A stretch of 64,000 bases of DNA from Porphyrobacter sp. CACIAM 03H1 (GTDB lineage Bacteria; Pseudomonadota; Alphaproteobacteria; Sphingomonadales; Sphingomonadaceae). Both the position numbers and the translations under genes were made by a program. This document shows positions 43,806 to 53,002 of the stretch, piece after piece (the first letter of the stretch is position 1; the number at the start of each line of letters is the position of its first letter). The stretch is from assembly GCF_002215495.1 (NCBI RefSeq), contig NZ_CP021378.1, forward strand, positions 1,736,764-1,800,763, written 5' to 3'. Under the pieces are notes generated by a model that was not told the origin of the DNA, made no database searches, and saw only the letters and a program-made list of their open reading frames with translations.

Positions 43806-43948
43806 CCCCGCACTTCGCGCTTGAAGAAGTAGTGAAACACGAAATGGGCGGGCGAGACGACCATCACGAGTTCCCAGCCCTGGGCACCGAGCGCGTTCAA
43901 CTGATCGGTATCCATGGTTTCGGTGAAAAGCTTGTATTCCCATTGCAT
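43802..43948 (-). CDS. DUF4177-like small protein
   Basis: A 48-residue protein starting MQWEYKLFTET, then LNALGAQGWELVMVV and HYFFKRE. The WEY start, the LN-LG-QGWELV core and the Y-FKR end are the pattern of the DUF4177 family of unknown function. A GGAGATCAG ribosome-binding region precedes ATG 43948. It overlaps the end of the plus-strand hydrolase remnant. Confidence 0.7.
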   Translation of the reverse strand: MQWEYKLFTETMDTDQLNALGAQGWELVMVVSPAHFVFHYFFKREVRG

Positions 43949-44240
43949 GGTCTGATCTCCGTTTGTTGCGGAGTCCGGACTTGGGTCGACAGCCACGACG
44001 CGCAACACCGCAAATCCCGGACCGTGCCGGTGTTGCGGCGATCCGCCTCCGGCCAATGAGCCGCCGCCGGACGCAGGGCCGTGCTGCGCAAGCCCCGCCC
44101 GGTAAGGCGCAGCAAGAGCGAGACTGCGCGCCCTGCGCCTTGTCGTGCGGGCAAAGCATCATGCCTTGCGCGGTTAGCTCCGCTGTCCTGCACCTGCTAG
44201 ACGTGACAGCCAGCAGCACACCAGCGCCGACGGGGTTTTC

Positions 44241-45203
44241 ATGAACAAGCCTGCCATCATCCTGGCCTGTGCTGCGGCGCTTGCTCATCCCGCCGCAGCG
44301 GGGACAGCCCCTGCGGAAGTTCCGATCGAGGCACCCGGGCCACAAGGCGCGCTGGCGGGAACGATGGCGCGCAGCATCGAGGGCGAAGGACCGGTTGCCC
44401 TGATCATTCCGGGCTCCGGCCCGACCGACCGCGACGGAAACAGTCCTATGGGGATTGCGGCGGCAAGCTACCGCCTTCTGGCGCAAGGGCTTGCGGCAAA
44501 CGGCATCACCACCGTGCGCATCGACAAGCGCGGCATGTTCGGCAGCGACGCGGCGGTTGCCGACGCCAATGCCGTCACGATTGCCGATTACGTGTCCGAC
44601 ATCGCCACGTGGGTGCGCCGGACCCGCGAGGAGACCGGCACCCCGTGCGTCTGGCTGATCGGGCATAGCGAAGGGGGGCTTGTCTCGCTCGCGGCGGCGC
44701 AGGAGGTCCCGGGGCTGTGCGGCCTCGTGCTGATCGCCGCCCCCGGAAAGCCGATGGGGGAGGTGATCAGGGCACAGCTTCGTGCCAACCCTGCGAACGC
44801 GTCCCTGCTCCCCGCAGCCGAGATTGCGATCGATCGCCTGACAGCTGGCGAGAAGGTCGAAGCCGAGACCCTGCCGCAGCCGTTGCTGCCCCTGTTCGGC
44901 CCGGCGGTCCAGGACTATCTGATCAGCGCCTTCGCGCTTGATCCGTCAGAACTGGCGAAGCGCGCTGATCTGCCGATGCTCATCGTGCAGGGGGGCAAGG
45001 ATCTGCAGGTGCCCGCCGAGGATGCCAGAAGGCTGGCGGCGGCCAATCCGTCCGCCGTGCTCGAGATCCTGCCTGACGCCAATCACGTGCTGAAGGACGT
45101 CGCGGGAAGCAGTCCGGCGGACAACCTCGTCACCTATGGCAACCCGGACCTCCCGCTCGCCGAAGCTGTCGTCCCGACGATAGCGGGCTTCATACGCCGC
45201 TGA
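44241..45203 (+). CDS. Exported alpha/beta hydrolase
   Basis: A 320-residue hydrolase with a signal peptide (about 1-21). The nucleophile motif GHSEGG gives S143. The later QGGKDLQV loop (acid) and ILPDANHVLKD (His) complete the triad. The PGSGPTDRDGNSP segment near residue 57 is typical of the periplasmic dienelactone-hydrolase-like family found in this order. It lies 37 bases upstream of nothing on its own strand; the following genes converge on it. Confidence 0.85.
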   Translation: MNKPAIILACAAALAHPAAAGTAPAEVPIEAPGPQGALAGTMARSIEGEGPVALIIPGSGPTDRDGNSPMGIAAASYRLLAQGLAANGITTVRIDKRGMFGSDAAVADANAVTIADYVSDIATWVRRTREETGTPCVWLIGHSEGGLVSLAAAQEVPGLCGLVLIAAPGKPMGEVIRAQLRANPANASLLPAAEIAIDRLTAGEKVEAETLPQPLLPLFGPAVQDYLISAFALDPSELAKRADLPMLIVQGGKDLQVPAEDARRLAAANPSAVLEILPDANHVLKDVAGSSPADNLVTYGNPDLPLAEAVVPTIAGFIRR

Positions 45204-45213
45204 GACTGGGCTG

Positions 45214-46065
45214 TTAAGCCAATGGCGAGGCGAATACGGCACGCTGATCTTCGAGGAAGTCTGCAAAGCTGTGCGGGGGCCGTCCCGTTATCCGCTGCAC
45301 CTCATCGGTGGTCCGGTCCTCGGCGCCATGGGCAATGGCCTCGTCCATGCGGGCAAGCGTGAGGGCATAGGCTTCGGGAACACCGAAAGTGGCGTAGCGC
45401 GAGGCCAGTTCGCACACCGACAGCCGGCAGTGCCGGACGGGCCTGCCGATCCGGGCGCTGATCGCCTGCGCCACCTCGTGATAGGTCAAGGCCTCGGGAC
45501 CGGTGAGCACATAATCACGCGAAGCAAGCGCCGGATCAGCCAGGGCTTCCACCGCCACGGCGGCGATGTCCGCGGCATCGATGAAAGGGACGCGCCCGTC
45601 CGCTGTCGCGGAATAGAGGCACCCCTCGTGCAGCATCGACGGCAGATGCTGGGTCGTGAAATTCTGCATGAACCAGCTCGGACGCAAAACCGTCCAGAGC
45701 GGCGCATTGGCGGCAAGCCACGCGTGAATTCCCCCCATCATCGGGCCGCCGGCCTCGAGCGACGAGGCGCTCAGCAACACCAGCCGGCCGGGAACCTGTA
45801 ACACCGCCTGCTCCAGGAACGGGCGGATAACCGGCAGCTGCTCGGTCCGGTCGGTCGGAGCGACCATATAGACGGCGCCGATGCCCTCGAGCGCCGGGCC
45901 GTGGGTCGCAGGGTCGGTCCAGTCGAACCGGATCTGATCGGCCGAGGAAGGATTTCGCGTTGCGATCCGTGCCTCGATCCCGCGAAGCGACAGCTGCCGG
46001 GCGACGAGCTGGCCGGTCTTTCCCGTGCCGCCGGTGACGAGGACCCGATCAATCACGACCGGCAT
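45214..46065 (-). CDS. NmrA-like NAD(P)-binding protein
   Basis: A 283-residue protein with an N-terminal Rossmann motif VLVTGGTGKTG (residues 8-18) and RNP after beta-2. There is no catalytic YxxxK, as in NmrA/azoreductase-like redox sensors and atypical SDRs. RLVLLSASS and the middle WTVLRPSWFMQNF match the family. The substrate is unknown. It overlaps the upstream SnoaL-like gene by 17 bases, so the two form an operon divergent from tetR. Confidence 0.83.
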   Translation of the reverse strand: MPVVIDRVLVTGGTGKTGQLVARQLSLRGIEARIATRNPSSADQIRFDWTDPATHGPALEGIGAVYMVAPTDRTEQLPVIRPFLEQAVLQVPGRLVLLSASSLEAGGPMMGGIHAWLAANAPLWTVLRPSWFMQNFTTQHLPSMLHEGCLYSATADGRVPFIDAADIAAVAVEALADPALASRDYVLTGPEALTYHEVAQAISARIGRPVRHCRLSVCELASRYATFGVPEAYALTLARMDEAIAHGAEDRTTDEVQRITGRPPHSFADFLEDQRAVFASPLA

Positions 46066-46504
46066 CCACGCTTACCAGTGCATCGACATACGCCGCGCCC
46101 TTCGTTGCGCGCAGCACAGCGATCGGGTTCCAGTAATCGCGATAATGGGTGATGCGGCCGTTTTCGGTACGGACCACCGAGATATAGCGTTGATCATAGG
46201 GCTCGCCCGTTTCCACACCGTAACCGAAGCCGTCGAACTCGATGATGACGAGGTCCTGATCGGTCGAGGGATGGACGGTCGGCGCGCCCATCCGGTCGAA
46301 GGCGATGAGGCCTGCCGCCCTTTCCAGATGGCGCGCGACAGCGTCCCGGCCCTCGAGGCGAAGGGGCAGACCGGGCAGTGCATAGGGAAACTCCATCACC
46401 GCGTGTTCGGCCATCATGTCGATGAAGGAGCTGGCGCCCTGTTCAACTCGGTCGCCGAGTGCCTTGCGAAGCATGACCGAAAAGCTTTCAATATCATCAC
46501 TCAT
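46049..46504 (-). CDS. SnoaL/NTF2-like protein
   Basis: A 151-residue cone-fold (NTF2-like) protein. MAEHAVMEFPYALPGLPLRLEGRDAVARHL and VVRTENGRITHYRDYWNP are the usual SnoaL-like features. Such domains serve as small-molecule isomerases, hydrolases or binding proteins. It is translated ahead of the NmrA-like gene (17-bp overlap) and starts 19 bases from the nearest palindromic TetR operator. Confidence 0.8.
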   Translation of the reverse strand: MSDDIESFSVMLRKALGDRVEQGASSFIDMMAEHAVMEFPYALPGLPLRLEGRDAVARHLERAAGLIAFDRMGAPTVHPSTDQDLVIIEFDGFGYGVETGEPYDQRYISVVRTENGRITHYRDYWNPIAVLRATKGAAYVDALVSVDAGRD

Positions 46505-46522
46505 GATCTATCTCCGATCCGT

Positions 46523-46579
46523 CGGAACGACTGCGTTCCGTCCATATGTAGGGGAATTTCGATGGAACGCAACCGTTCC
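46523..46579. promoter_or_regulatory. Two palindromic TetR operators
   Basis: CGGAACG-ACTG-CGTTCCG (46523-46540) and GGAACG-CAAC-CGTTCC (46564-46579) share the same half-sites and 4-base spacer; their centres are 40 bp apart. One lies just upstream of the SnoaL-like gene and the other inside the first codons of tetR. They are the likely binding sites of the TetR regulator at 46562. Confidence 0.8.
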
Positions 46580-47182
46580 GACGACATTGGTGCGAAGAGC
46601 CGCGCTCCGAGCGGCGCGGCCATCATGCGTGCTGACGTCACGGAGGCCCTGACGCGGGCGTTCTTCGAGGAATGGGCTCGCGCCGGCTATTCGGGCCTCG
46701 GCCTCGAGCGGGTTGCGCGTTCGGCCGGAGTGGGCAAGGCGGCGCTCTATAGGCGCTGGCCCGAAAAGCCGGCGATGGCGGCGGATCTTCTGTCGCGTGT
46801 CGGGCTGACAATTACCGATGTCGGCGACCAGGGCTCCCTCGAGGGCGATCTCGAGGCTTTGCTTCTCGCGCTTCGCAGGGTGCTCCGGTACCCGCTGACC
46901 CGGCGGATCATCACGGACCTCAGCGCCGAGATCGAGCGAACGCCTGCGCTCGGAGCGGCCGTTCGGCCATTCCAGCGTGCAAGACGCGAACGTATCAACG
47001 GTTTGCTCGATCGTGCCATCGCACGAGGCGAATTGTCGCCTGATGTCGACCGCGAAACGGCAGCCGATATCATCGCTGCACCACTTTACTGGCGTCTGGC
47101 GGTTGTGGGGGGGCGAGCCGACAGGGATCATATTGCACGCCTTGCCCGAATGCTCGCAGCAGCGCTCCGCGCGGACGGATGA
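46562..47182 (+). CDS. TetR-family transcriptional regulator
   Basis: A 206-residue repressor. The N-terminal helix-turn-helix spans about residues 22-68 (LERVARSAGVGKAALYRRWPEKPAMAADLL), followed by a TetR_C-type ligand domain. It is divergent from the SnoaL/NmrA operon, with two matching operators in between, one overlapping its own first codons. Autorepression and control of the operon are therefore likely. The ligand is unknown. Confidence 0.88.
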   Translation: MERNRSDDIGAKSRAPSGAAIMRADVTEALTRAFFEEWARAGYSGLGLERVARSAGVGKAALYRRWPEKPAMAADLLSRVGLTITDVGDQGSLEGDLEALLLALRRVLRYPLTRRIITDLSAEIERTPALGAAVRPFQRARRERINGLLDRAIARGELSPDVDRETAADIIAAPLYWRLAVVGGRADRDHIARLARMLAAALRADG

Positions 47183-47229
47183 TCCGCTACGGCCTGTTCG
47201 ACCCGGCTTCATCCCGCTAGCCGTCTGCC

Positions 47230-47754
47230 ATGACCAGACCGCATTATCTGGACGCGCTGCATGGGGTGGGGGTGCTGTCCTCACTGGCACGGTTCGACCC
47301 CCATGTCGCGGGTACGCCGCCGCTGGGACTGGACCTCGCCGACAGCGACATAGACGTGCTGTGTCACGCGCCGGATCCAAAGGAGTTCACGATCGCCGTA
47401 CGGGCTGCTTTCGGCAACCATCCGGGTTTCGCAGCCCGGCAATGGGTCTCAGGCGGACGCCCGGTCATCGCCAACTTCGAGGCTGAAGGTTGGACATTCG
47501 AACTCTTCGGATCCCGGCAGCCGACCGAAGAGCAGATTGGCTGGCGTCACTTTCGCATCGAGCAGCGACTGCTTTCGATCGGCGGGGAAGCGCTCCGCAC
47601 CCTGGTTATGGACGAGCGGCGCAAAGGCCTGAAGACAGAGCCTGCCTTTGCCGCAGTCCTCCACCTTTCCGGCAATCCTTATGAAGCCCTGCTACGCCTG
47701 GAAACATGGTCGGACGAGGCACTGGCTGACGTGCTTTCGTGGTCCATCGCGTGA
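47230..47754 (+). CDS. DUF4269-family protein
   Basis: A 174-residue protein. The segment FDPHVAGTPPLGLDLADSDIDVLCHA is the DUF4269 signature, in which a GTxPLG and a (S)DIDVxC pattern resemble the active-site strand of nucleotidyltransferases. The motif IGWRHFRIEQRLL is also conserved. The family has no assigned substrate. It lies 47 bp after tetR and may be co-transcribed with it. Confidence 0.82.
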   Translation: MTRPHYLDALHGVGVLSSLARFDPHVAGTPPLGLDLADSDIDVLCHAPDPKEFTIAVRAAFGNHPGFAARQWVSGGRPVIANFEAEGWTFELFGSRQPTEEQIGWRHFRIEQRLLSIGGEALRTLVMDERRKGLKTEPAFAAVLHLSGNPYEALLRLETWSDEALADVLSWSIA

Positions 47755-47833
47755 CTGCCAGAACATTGCCGGGTTGATTTGCCCGGTCCAGCGATCTGAT
47801 GTGGCGCAGGCCATCGCGATGGTCGCGCTCGCT

Positions 47834-48943
47834 TCAGCCTCGGCTTCTGACATCGGCCCCTCCGAAAACGACGTGGTTTCTCGCAGGCGCGCGCGCGAGG
47901 CTGTAGAGAATGCTCTCGCTGCCGACGCTCACCTTGTCGAGGGCGGTGAGCTGCTCTGTAGATAGCGCAAGGCCAAGGGCATCTGCATTTTCGGTGACCT
48001 GCGCGGGCCGGCTGACGCCCATCAGCGTGGAGGTAACACCCGGTCGGCCGATGACCCAGGCGAGGGCCACGCGCGCGGGTGTCTCTCCCGTCTCGGTCGC
48101 AATGCGCTTCACCTCGTCCGCTATGCGCCAGTTCCGGTCGGTGAAGAGCATGTCGCCGAAGGGATTGTCGCCATCAAGCCGCCTTTCGCTTGTGGGGCCG
48201 TCACTCCCGTCGCGGGCCCCCTCATTGGGGACGCCGCTCTTGCGTGAACCGGCCGCCTCGACGGCCGCACGATCATATTTGCCGGTCAGCAGGCCATAGG
48301 CGAGCGGGCTCCAAGGAATTAGGCCCATGCTGAATGCTTCTGCGAGGGGAAGGTGCTCGCTCTCCACGGTCCGATCAGCAAGGGAATAGAAATACTGCAG
48401 TCCGACCGGTGCGGGCAGACCCCGAACCGCTGCAAGGGTCGCGAGCTGCGCGACGTACCATGCAGGCGTGTTGGAGATGCCCCAGTACCTTGCCTTGCCG
48501 GTGCGAATGACGTTCGCCATCGTCCGCAGAAGTTCTTCAGCCGGTGTGATACCGTCCCAGACATGGATCCAGTAGAGGTCGATGAAATCGGTCCGCAGGC
48601 GCTTCAGGGAAGCTTCGATCGAGGCGTTGACGTGCCTTGCACCATTCCCCCCGGCCAGCAGGCCCCGGCCGTTCGAAAACCCTGATTTGGTCGCAAGCAC
48701 GATCTCGTCCCGCAAACCTCTTTCCGCGATGAAGGACCCGACGATCTCCTCCGACTGCCCACCGGCATAGACATCGGCGGTGTCGATGACGTTGCCGCCC
48801 AGTTCGATGTATTTTTCCATGACCGCGCGGCTGCCGGCCTGGTCGAGGCCCCAGCGGGGGGTGCCGAAGGTCATCGTCCCCAACGACAGCGGACTGACGA
48901 GCAATCCCGATTGGCCAAGCGGCCGGTATGTGCGCAGGTTCAT
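47834..48943 (-). CDS. Aldo/keto reductase
   Basis: A 369-residue NADP-dependent oxidoreductase with a TIM-barrel fold. The catalytic tetrad is D54 and Y59 (DTADVYAGG), K86 (TKSG) and H127 (WIHVWD). LGTMTFG and WSPLAYGLLTGKY match the YajO/tas-type AKR group. It reduces carbonyl compounds of unknown identity. It is divergent from a LysR regulator, with a 15-bp palindrome in the gap. Confidence 0.9.
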   Translation of the reverse strand: MNLRTYRPLGQSGLLVSPLSLGTMTFGTPRWGLDQAGSRAVMEKYIELGGNVIDTADVYAGGQSEEIVGSFIAERGLRDEIVLATKSGFSNGRGLLAGGNGARHVNASIEASLKRLRTDFIDLYWIHVWDGITPAEELLRTMANVIRTGKARYWGISNTPAWYVAQLATLAAVRGLPAPVGLQYFYSLADRTVESEHLPLAEAFSMGLIPWSPLAYGLLTGKYDRAAVEAAGSRKSGVPNEGARDGSDGPTSERRLDGDNPFGDMLFTDRNWRIADEVKRIATETGETPARVALAWVIGRPGVTSTLMGVSRPAQVTENADALGLALSTEQLTALDKVSVGSESILYSLARAPARNHVVFGGADVRSRG

Positions 48944-48992
48944 GGCAGGTCCCTTTGTGTCCGGCGACCATGTAGCTATGGAAACAGCATGA

Positions 48993-49007
48993 CATCAGGT
49001 ACTGATG
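48993..49007. promoter_or_regulatory. Palindrome between aldo/keto reductase and LysR genes
   Basis: CATCAG-GTA-CTGATG is a perfect inverted repeat with a 3-base centre, located about midway between the divergent starts at 48943 and 49038. It is the best candidate site for the LysR regulator encoded at 49038. Confidence 0.5.
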
Positions 49008-49037
49008 ACCGCATGGGTTGCTGAATGGAATTCATGA

Positions 49038-49925
49038 GTGGACAAGGACATCTGGGCCGGACTGTCGGTGTTTTCCGAGATCGCCGAGTCAGGGAGCTTC
49101 GCAAGGGCTGCCGCGCGCCTCGGCGTTTCGCCGTCCGCCCTGAGCCATGCCATGCGCTCGCTCGAGACGAGGCTCGGCATCAGACTGCTCGATCGCACGA
49201 CCCGCTCGGTCTCTCCGACCGCAGCGGGTGAGGCGCTGCTCGCCAGCCTGCAACCGGCGCTGGCATCGGTTGAACAGGTGCTCGGCGCGCTGGATGCCGA
49301 CCGTCACGAGCCGGCGGGCACCATCCGGGTCAATGCCCACCGCCCGGCGGCGGTCTATGTGGTCATGCCGCGCCTTTCGCGCCTCGCTGAAATCGCTCCC
49401 GGGGTAAAGGTCGAGCTCGTCGTCGATGACGGCATGGTCGATATTGTTGCCGAGCGCTTCGACTGCGGGGTTCGCCACGAGGGCAAGCTCCAGCAGGACA
49501 TGATTGCGTTGCGGATCAGCGAGCCCATGCCTCTGATCTTCGTGGCCTCGGCGGGCTACATTGCGTCGCACGGCGTGCCTGAAGGCCCGGACGATCTCGG
49601 CAGCCATCGCTGTGTCGTCTATCGCCACACGACCTCAGGCGTGGTGCACCGCTGGGAGTTCGAGCACGAGGGCAAGCGCATCGAGAGATCGGTCGCAGGC
49701 GCATTTGCGACCAACGATGTCGATCTCATGCGCGATGCGGTCCTCGCAGGCCTCGGTATAGGCTGCCTCCTTCGCTCCCAGGCCGAGCCCTTTCTGCGGT
49801 CGGGCGAATTGGTGGAGTTGCTGCCGGGCAGGGCGCCCCCGCTGCCTGCCAATTATCTCTATTACCCCAGCAGACGTCAGCCGACCGCGGCATTTCGCGC
49901 GTTTCTCGGGGTGATGCGTGAATGA
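49038..49925 (+). CDS. LysR-family transcriptional regulator
   Basis: A 295-residue LysR regulator, with N-terminal helix-turn-helix (FSEIAESGSFARAAARLGVSPSALSHAMRSLE) and a C-terminal effector domain. The start is GTG at 49038. The sequence is of the common subgroup that controls neighbouring dehydrogenase or reductase genes. It probably controls the divergent aldo/keto reductase. Confidence 0.88.
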   Translation: MDKDIWAGLSVFSEIAESGSFARAAARLGVSPSALSHAMRSLETRLGIRLLDRTTRSVSPTAAGEALLASLQPALASVEQVLGALDADRHEPAGTIRVNAHRPAAVYVVMPRLSRLAEIAPGVKVELVVDDGMVDIVAERFDCGVRHEGKLQQDMIALRISEPMPLIFVASAGYIASHGVPEGPDDLGSHRCVVYRHTTSGVVHRWEFEHEGKRIERSVAGAFATNDVDLMRDAVLAGLGIGCLLRSQAEPFLRSGELVELLPGRAPPLPANYLYYPSRRQPTAAFRAFLGVMRE

Positions 49926-49984
49926 GCACCGCGGTGGCCGAGCCGTCTCGCCAAGAGGGCTTGCTGCCTCCCTTTCAGCATCGG

Positions 49985-50890
49985 TCAGGTTGCCGGCGCT
50001 ACAGGCCCGTAATCCATGGCCTGCAAATCGGCGATCAGACCCGGACCCCTCGGCTCCCAGCCAAGCCTTGCCTTTGTCCATTCGTTCGACGCTGCACCGT
50101 TGCGGCCGATGAACAGCGCCAGCCAGCCGAAATGGGCTTCCGCCTCTTCGGGTGAGAGGGAGACCAGCGGAAGGTCGAGATCGGCGGCGACAGCGCCGGC
50201 GATCTGCCGGAAAGGGACGCCTCGCTCGCCCACCGCATGATAGGTCTCGCCGCGCGATCCGCGCTCCAGCGTTGCGGCGAACATCTGCGCGACATCGCCG
50301 ACATGCGCCGCCGCCCAGCGATCATCGCCTGTGCCGACATAGCCAACAAAGCCCGAAGCGCGGGCGTGGTCGATGTAGAAGGTGATTAGGCCCTGCCTGA
50401 CCGGATCATGCACCTGGGGAAGCCGGACGATCCGTACATCCACGCCCGAGCTTAGAACCGCCCTTGCGGCCTGCTCGGTCGCCACGCGCGGAATGGGTGC
50501 GCCTTCGTTGAACACGGCTTCGAGCGCGGGCTCGCCATCGCCGCTGTCACCGAGCACGGTGGCGGAGGTGACAATGAGGGGCCGGTCAGATCCTTGCAAC
50601 ACTCCGCCAAGCGCGGTGATCACGCGGCGGTCCTTTTCGCAGTTCGCCGCATAGTTCGCAAAATCATGGTCGAATGCCGTGTGAATGACCGCTTCAGCCT
50701 GCGCGGCACCACCCATAAGGCTTTCGAGATCCTCGATTGTCCCGAAGTGTGGGCGGGCTCCGGCAGCCTCTAGCTGGTGCCTGCCGCTTTCGGAGCGTGT
50801 GAGCCCCACAACCTCATGCCCTGCAGCCAGAAGTTCCGGAGTTATCCGCGAGCCGACGAAGCCGGTCGCACCTGTAAGGAATATTCGCAT
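49985..50890 (-). CDS. NAD-dependent epimerase/dehydratase-family protein (extended SDR)
   Basis: A 301-residue extended SDR. The nucleotide motif is GATGFVGS (residues 7-14). The catalytic Tyr-x3-Lys is replaced by a non-standard sequence around VATEQAARAVL, as in atypical members such as NAD-binding YeeZ/YwnB-like proteins. TSATVLGDSG lies after beta-5. It is divergent from an XRE regulator. Confidence 0.82.
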   Translation of the reverse strand: MRIFLTGATGFVGSRITPELLAAGHEVVGLTRSESGRHQLEAAGARPHFGTIEDLESLMGGAAQAEAVIHTAFDHDFANYAANCEKDRRVITALGGVLQGSDRPLIVTSATVLGDSGDGEPALEAVFNEGAPIPRVATEQAARAVLSSGVDVRIVRLPQVHDPVRQGLITFYIDHARASGFVGYVGTGDDRWAAAHVGDVAQMFAATLERGSRGETYHAVGERGVPFRQIAGAVAADLDLPLVSLSPEEAEAHFGWLALFIGRNGAASNEWTKARLGWEPRGPGLIADLQAMDYGPVAPAT

Positions 50891-50989
50891 GATGAGCCTT
50901 TCACGATGGTTGCGAAGGGTCCTTCAGCGTACAAGACATCTCATTAAAGTGGTGACGTTATCATGTTATAACTTTCAACTGGGACGCCG

Positions 50990-51814
50990 ATGACGGAAAG
51001 AAGCAGCACAACCACACCGCTCGGGGCTTTCCTGCGGGATCGCCGGGCACGGATGGATCCGGCGTCCTTCGGCTTTGGCGGCCGGCGGCGCACTCCGGGC
51101 CTGCGCCGGGAGGAAGTGGCGCAGCGCGCCAATATCTCGCCGACCTGGTACACCTGGCTCGAACAGGGACGGGGCGGGTCGCCGTCCGCCGATGTGCTCG
51201 ACCGTCTGGCCAAGGGACTGATGCTGACCGAACCTGAGCGCGAGCACCTGTTTCTGCTTGCCCTCGGGCGGCCACCGGCGGTGACCTATTCGCGGCCCGA
51301 TCATGTCACGCCGCGGCTGCAACGGGTGCTTGACGCCCTGCCGAACAGCCCGGCGATCATCAAGACGGCCACCTGGGACGTGATCGCGTGGAACGCTGCG
51401 GCGGCCCGGCTGCTCACCGATTACGGCAGCCTCCCTCGCGAGGAGCGCAATGTCCTACGCCTGATCTTCACCAATCCGGTCGCCAGAACTGCACAAGATG
51501 ACTGGTGGAATGTCGCCAGATATGTGGTCGGCGCTTTCCGTGCTGACGCGGCCCGCGCCGGAGCGGGCGCGGAAATCAAGGCCCTCGTCGATGAACTGAG
51601 CCGCATCAGCCCCGAGTTCGAAAGCCTCTGGCGTGAAAATGATGTTGCATCTCATGCCGATGGCATGAAGCGCCTGAGGCATCCGGAACACGGGATTATC
51701 GAACTCGAGTTCTCGGCGTTTGCCGTCGAGGGTCGCCCTGACCTTGGGATGCTGGTCTACAACCCCGCGACACCGGAGGCGGCACGCCGCGTGGCAGAAC
51801 TCCTGTCCGCATAG
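50990..51814 (+). CDS. XRE-family regulator with MmyB-like ligand domain
   Basis: A 274-residue protein with N-terminal helix-turn-helix (GLRREEVAQRANISPTWYTWLEQGR, about 38-62) and a C-terminal MmyB-like PAS-type domain (WDVIAWNAAAARLL). MmyB-type regulators bind fatty acids and often regulate oxidoreductases. Start ATG 50990. It is divergent from the SDR gene; a GTTAT/ATAAC dyad lies at 50957-50972. Confidence 0.86.
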   Translation: MTERSSTTTPLGAFLRDRRARMDPASFGFGGRRRTPGLRREEVAQRANISPTWYTWLEQGRGGSPSADVLDRLAKGLMLTEPEREHLFLLALGRPPAVTYSRPDHVTPRLQRVLDALPNSPAIIKTATWDVIAWNAAAARLLTDYGSLPREERNVLRLIFTNPVARTAQDDWWNVARYVVGAFRADAARAGAGAEIKALVDELSRISPEFESLWRENDVASHADGMKRLRHPEHGIIELEFSAFAVEGRPDLGMLVYNPATPEAARRVAELLSA

Positions 51815-51916
51815 AAGCATGGCCGCGCCAGCGCCGGCGTGAGTGCGTGAGTTCGAGAGCACACCCATAAAGTTGGTCACAGCGGTCGGATGGAAGCCCA
51901 CTCGGAGGCGGCTTCA

Positions 51917-52885
51917 TCAGCGATAGAAAGCTTCGCCGCGATAGCCGTCGAAGCAGGCGTCGGGCGCGCGCTCCGCAGCCGCGCGAGCGACGATAACTTC
52001 GGTCGTGTCGTGTTCCCCATCGTGGCTCCAGCCCGGCGGCTTGACGAGATAGAGCAGCCGGTCGCGCCAAGTCGGCGCCGCTTTCAGCCGCCCCCAAAGC
52101 CACTGCGCGCCCGAGGTCTGGATGTCCCAGATCCGCCTGCTTTCGAGCTGGCTGACCAACCCGAAGGTGGGCATCTCCTCCTCGGGCTGCCACGTGCCGA
52201 ACAGGCGGTCCCAGATAATGAGGGTCTGGCCGTAGTTCTTGTCGAGATATTTGGCCTCGGTGCCGTGATGGACGCGATGGTTGGCAGGGGTGGCAATCCA
52301 GCGCTCGAGCGGCCCCATACGGTGGACCAGCCTCGTGTGATTGAAGATCCCCCACAGGTTGCCGAAGAACTTAGCCGCGAGGAACATTGCCGGATGGACG
52401 CCAAGGATCGCCAGCACCAGGAAGGCGGGGGACATCAGGCCGCCTAGGCCGAGAAGCGTGCCGCGACTTGCAACCAGCAGGTTCATCTCGCGGCTGGAAT
52501 GGTGGGTGGTGTGGATGGCCCAGAACAGACCCGTGCGGTGTGCGATCCGGTGATCGACATAATAGGCCAGATCGTTGAGCAGCAGAGCCAGCAGCCAGCC
52601 CCACCAGACGAAGGGGATCGTCCAGAGCCGGGCATGCTCGAACAGAACCACGTATGCGCCGATGAAGAGGCCACCGAACAGCAACGCTTCCCCGATCGCC
52701 AGAACCGTCGAATTGAGGACATTGGCGCGCGCGTCAGCCTCATCCCAGTGATGCCGCTCCTGGAAAAGGTAAAGCAGGCGCTCGGTAAGCATCATCGCCA
52801 TGTACGTGCCGAAAGCGATCCAGAAACCCGAGCCATCGCCCATCTTGCGGGCGACCGTCGCTAACAGCTCGAACACCTGATCCAT
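51917..52885 (-). CDS. Sterol desaturase/fatty acid hydroxylase-family protein
   Basis: A 322-residue membrane di-iron enzyme. Three histidine clusters are visible: HRIAH (H112-H116), HTTHH (H125-H129) and HRVHH (H203-H207), with about four membrane segments. Members hydroxylate or desaturate sterols, carotenoids or lipids. The substrate cannot be assigned. It is divergent from tetR, with a 9-bp inverted repeat spanning the tetR start. Confidence 0.9.
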   Translation of the reverse strand: MDQVFELLATVARKMGDGSGFWIAFGTYMAMMLTERLLYLFQERHHWDEADARANVLNSTVLAIGEALLFGGLFIGAYVVLFEHARLWTIPFVWWGWLLALLLNDLAYYVDHRIAHRTGLFWAIHTTHHSSREMNLLVASRGTLLGLGGLMSPAFLVLAILGVHPAMFLAAKFFGNLWGIFNHTRLVHRMGPLERWIATPANHRVHHGTEAKYLDKNYGQTLIIWDRLFGTWQPEEEMPTFGLVSQLESRRIWDIQTSGAQWLWGRLKAAPTWRDRLLYLVKPPGWSHDGEHDTTEVIVARAAAERAPDACFDGYRGEAFYR

Positions 52886-53002
52886 CTGTCATTGCCCTCG
52901 CGAATGGTTCGAGGAACGCGGCTCCAGCGATAGCATGAATACCCTCCAGCCTTGGGCGACGGCGGTTAGCGCTCGCATTCTCCGCATGCTGTGCTAGTGT
53001 AT

